Part shown: positions 63,633-64,000 of the stretch, in pieces
How positions within the stretch are numbered: the stretch's first letter is position 1
How the letters are laid out: each line of letters begins with the position of its first letter
NCBI GenBank assembly: GCA_019916065.1
Contig: CM034239.1
Location: 45,765,312-45,829,311, forward strand
DNA from: Vitellaria paradoxa
Taxonomy: Eukaryota; Streptophyta; Magnoliopsida; Ericales; Sapotaceae
Length of the DNA stretch: 64,000 nt
Direction of reading: 5' to 3'
The notes under the pieces: generated by a model
The model's input: the letters and a program-made list of their open reading frames with translations, nothing else
The model's database searches: none
What the model was told of the DNA's origin: nothing
Translations under genes and position numbers: made by a program

Positions 63633-64000
63633 GTATGCTCTTTTCACTTCATTATATCTTCTGGAATTTTAGAGCAATTAAATATGCCAATCTGGCAATT
63701 TATGATATGCAACTTTGATTTGTTTTCTCATCGTTGTCCTCTGTGAGATTGGTTTGTTGTTTCTGATTGTTTACTGTTATCCAATTTTTAAAACTGAACC
63801 TAAAATTATTTAAGATGATTTTCTTGAAATCCAGTAATTTTGTCACATTCTTGATATTGTCTACACGGTTCTTAACTCTATTTTTACCATTCAAAGCAGT
63901 GGCAAGTTTTTAGGAGATTCGTCCTATTGTGATCTAGGAACTGCTACCATTGCTGTTGTTATCACAATTTAGTCAGTCACTAGTCTTCGTTAGCCATGTT
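63633..64000 (+). other. TTC27-like intron 14, continues past the window
   Basis: Begins with donor GTATGC after 63632. No further exon or acceptor fitting the family was seen before 64000. Confidence 0.7.

Noticed and set aside
1..64000. CRISPR arrays, rRNA genes, bacterial-type operons or a novel multi-gene system
   Set aside because: No regularly spaced short repeats, rRNA-like blocks or clustered co-functional genes were found; the content is ordinary plant genes and transposons.

Overview
The window is nuclear DNA from a flowering plant. It carries genes with many GT-AG introns, AT-rich intergenic DNA, LINE, SINE and MITE-type transposons, and proteins with clear plant homologues (an NPR3/4-type salicylic-acid receptor, a plant EXS protein). 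The species cannot be told from the sequence alone. Six protein-coding genes are supported. I rebuilt exons by joining reading frames at splice sites so that the phases close and the protein matches its family.

Layout. 1-4958: decayed LINE on the + strand, its 5' end outside the window, ending in a poly-A tract. 4959-6766: rest of the intron it sits in. 6767-8444 (+): last two coding exons of a NIH/DHX36-like DExH-box RNA helicase. 11478-12082 (+): intronless, GC-rich P-loop nucleotide kinase-like gene with a one-base frameshift. 12446-13954: nested Tourist-like MITEs and a hAT-type MITE. 15239-22000 (+): complete four-exon NPR3/NPR4-like gene, 594 residues. 25.8-32.1 kb (+): TLC-domain membrane protein, eight coding exons, 275 residues. 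32970-46424 (-): EXS-domain (XPR1/ERD1/SYG1 family) membrane protein, thirteen coding exons, about 474 residues, tail-to-tail with the TLC gene. 46.4-50.0 kb: AT-rich, MITE-laden intergenic DNA ending in a MULE-like MITE. 50020-64000 (+): TTC27-type tetratricopeptide protein, fourteen exons seen, 3' end beyond the window.

The genes do not form a pathway. NPR3/4 beside a TLC gene resembles an arrangement I recall near Arabidopsis NPR4. Introns are the main home of mobile DNA: LINE pieces in the TTC27 introns (one with a clear target-site duplication, one apparently reduced to a tail of about ten bases), SINEs and MITEs in the EXS introns, and a LINE in the helicase intron.

Three otherwise intact genes (helicase C-terminus, P-loop gene, EXS start) each carry a single-base frameshift. 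Uncorrected assembly indels explain this more simply than three independent pseudogenes. I see no CRISPR array, rRNA or functional tRNA gene, and no new multi-gene system. The most notable signals are the well-preserved transposon footprints.
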